Assembly: GCF_009371885.1 (NCBI RefSeq)
Contig: NZ_QLZA01000012.1
Location: 33,448 to 97,447 of the forward strand
Direction of reading: 5' to 3'
Source: Bifidobacterium tibiigranuli
GTDB lineage: Bacteria > Actinomycetota > Actinomycetes > Actinomycetales > Bifidobacteriaceae
Length of the DNA stretch: 64,000 nucleotides
Position numbers and translations under genes: made by a program. The notes beneath the pieces were generated by a model. The model saw only the letters and a list, made by a program, of their open reading frames with translations, was not told the DNA's origin and ran no database searches. This document shows, one piece after another, positions 63,306 to 64,000 of the stretch (the stretch's first letter is position 1; each line of letters opens with the position of its first letter).

Positions 63306-63989
63306 GTGCATATCACTTCTGAACACCGTCTTGATGATGGCGTTATCCACCGCGAATTCACCTTTGCTGACATCCCTGGCTCCTTATGGATGCCCCCAGA
63401 TACCGTCAAACCCGTCCCGCTCGTCCTCTTGGGCCATCCCGGCGATCTGAATCGGATGCTGCCACGGCTGGCCGGCCGGGCACGCCGCGCCGCCCATGCA
63501 GGACTCGCCTGTGTAACCCTCGAGCTGCCCGGCAGCGGGACTCGTCCACATCTGCCGGAAGTCGATCGCGCCCGTGTCGATCTCCAGCACGCTATCCGCC
63601 GCGGTGAACCAGTGCCCGCCCAGGTCATTGATGACCTCGTGCTGCCGCTGGTCGAGCACGCGGTTCCGGAATGGCAGGGTCTGCTCGACAATCTTCTGGC
63701 TCTTCCTGAGTTTGCCGGGCCCGTCGGCTTTTCGGGCGGGGTGACCGCCATCGGCATCCGCATCGCTGCCGTGGAGCCGCGAGTAGGTGCCGTCACGCTA
63801 TTCGCCGGAAGCTTCGTACCACAAACCATCATGGAGGAGGCGCGCGCCGTCACCATCCCCGCCATGATGCTCTTGCGGGTTATAGGAACAAACGTGTTGG
63901 TTGTGTTTGGGGTTTGGCTTTGCGTCTGTAGGCGTGTCGGGGTGCTGTTTTTTCGCGGGGAGAATAGGGGGCCTGCCGGGTACTGCTGA
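63306..63989 (+). pseudogene. Alpha/beta hydrolase interrupted near its C-terminus
   Basis: Residues 1-190 fit an alpha/beta hydrolase: VPLVLLGHPG near the oxyanion hole, then GFSGG (141-145) with the nucleophile serine at 143. After ITIPAMMLL (position 63875) the expected continuation with the acid and histidine of the triad is missing; instead the frame runs into G/T-rich DNA and gives RVIGTNVLVVFGV to a stop at 63989. The catalytic histidine is therefore lost, so the product is likely inactive. The GTG start follows GAAAGG at 8 nt. The family resembles dienelactone-hydrolase-like enzymes; the substrate is unknown. The rest of the original gene may lie beyond the window. Confidence 0.65.
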
Positions 63990-64000
63990 GTTGGGTGAGA
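63876..64000. mobile_element. Putative end of an inserted element (partial)
   Basis: From about 63876 the DNA changes to a strongly G/T-skewed, non-coding composition (GGTTATAGGAACAAACG, then GTTTGGGGTTTGGC and a T6 run), unlike the hydrolase before it. It looks like the terminal non-coding part of an insertion sequence. No transposase ORF or second end is inside the window and I do not recognise the family. Confidence 0.4.

Overview
The window is chromosomal DNA of a high-GC actinobacterium, almost certainly a Bifidobacterium. Markers seen directly are RbpA, the GarA/OdhI FHA protein beside a MerR-like FtsR, the DUF881 / small basic protein / DUF881 trio, a fused TrpC-TrpB protein, GuaB3 and an eukaryote-like NADP isocitrate dehydrogenase. 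A glutamate decarboxylase gene fits the B. adolescentis / B. dentium / B. angulatum side of the genus, but the species cannot be settled from this window.

Layout. 1-1.5 kb: tail of an unknown gene, rbpA and a HAD phosphatase on the plus strand. 1.5-1.85 kb: a dense nest of inverted repeats. 1.8-22 kb: a long, tightly packed minus-strand housekeeping run, read here in transcriptional order from right to left: def; rpsB-tsf; pyrH; frr-cdsA-rlmN; hisF-hisI-trpE-trpCB-trpA-lgt; rpe; hisE; hisG-pgsA-DUF881-sbp-DUF881-garA-ftsR. Many junctions overlap by 1-4 nt. 22-32 kb: two long-chain acyl-CoA synthetases, an Rv3235-like protein, guaB3, icd, an orphan substrate-binding-type lipoprotein and an M23 peptidase. 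32.8-40.5 kb is the accessory part: an EamA transporter, gadB, a TipAL-like MerR regulator, an SDR, a small membrane protein, a GNAT acetyltransferase, an orphan 153-residue protein and a Fic toxin / VbhA-like antitoxin pair, ending at tRNA-Asn(GTT). 40.8-48.3 kb: a minus-strand operon read as comEA-comEC-holA-tsaE-tsaB-rimI-tsaD, joining DNA uptake, the polymerase III delta subunit and t6A tRNA modification. 48.5-63 kb: PAP2 and diacylglycerol kinase-like genes, leuS, a substrate-binding lipoprotein, corA, a phosphoglycerate-mutase-family gene, a CobW/COG0523 metallochaperone behind a Zur-like box, a glutamate/dicarboxylate symporter, and a TetR-MFS-CapA set. The window ends in an alpha/beta hydrolase whose C-terminus is lost at an apparent insertion.

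The most unusual signals lie in regulation and repeats. A 43-bp element carrying a perfect TTATCCACA box occurs twice with 41/43 identity, upstream of comEA and of the M23 peptidase. A short Shine-Dalgarno-led leader ORF can pair with the ribosome binding site of the terminal hydrolase. A MerR promoter with a 19-bp spacer sits directly on a leaderless start. The 1.48-1.85 kb palindrome cluster supplies the stop codon of its neighbouring gene. No CRISPR array, rRNA, prophage or complete transposase gene was seen.
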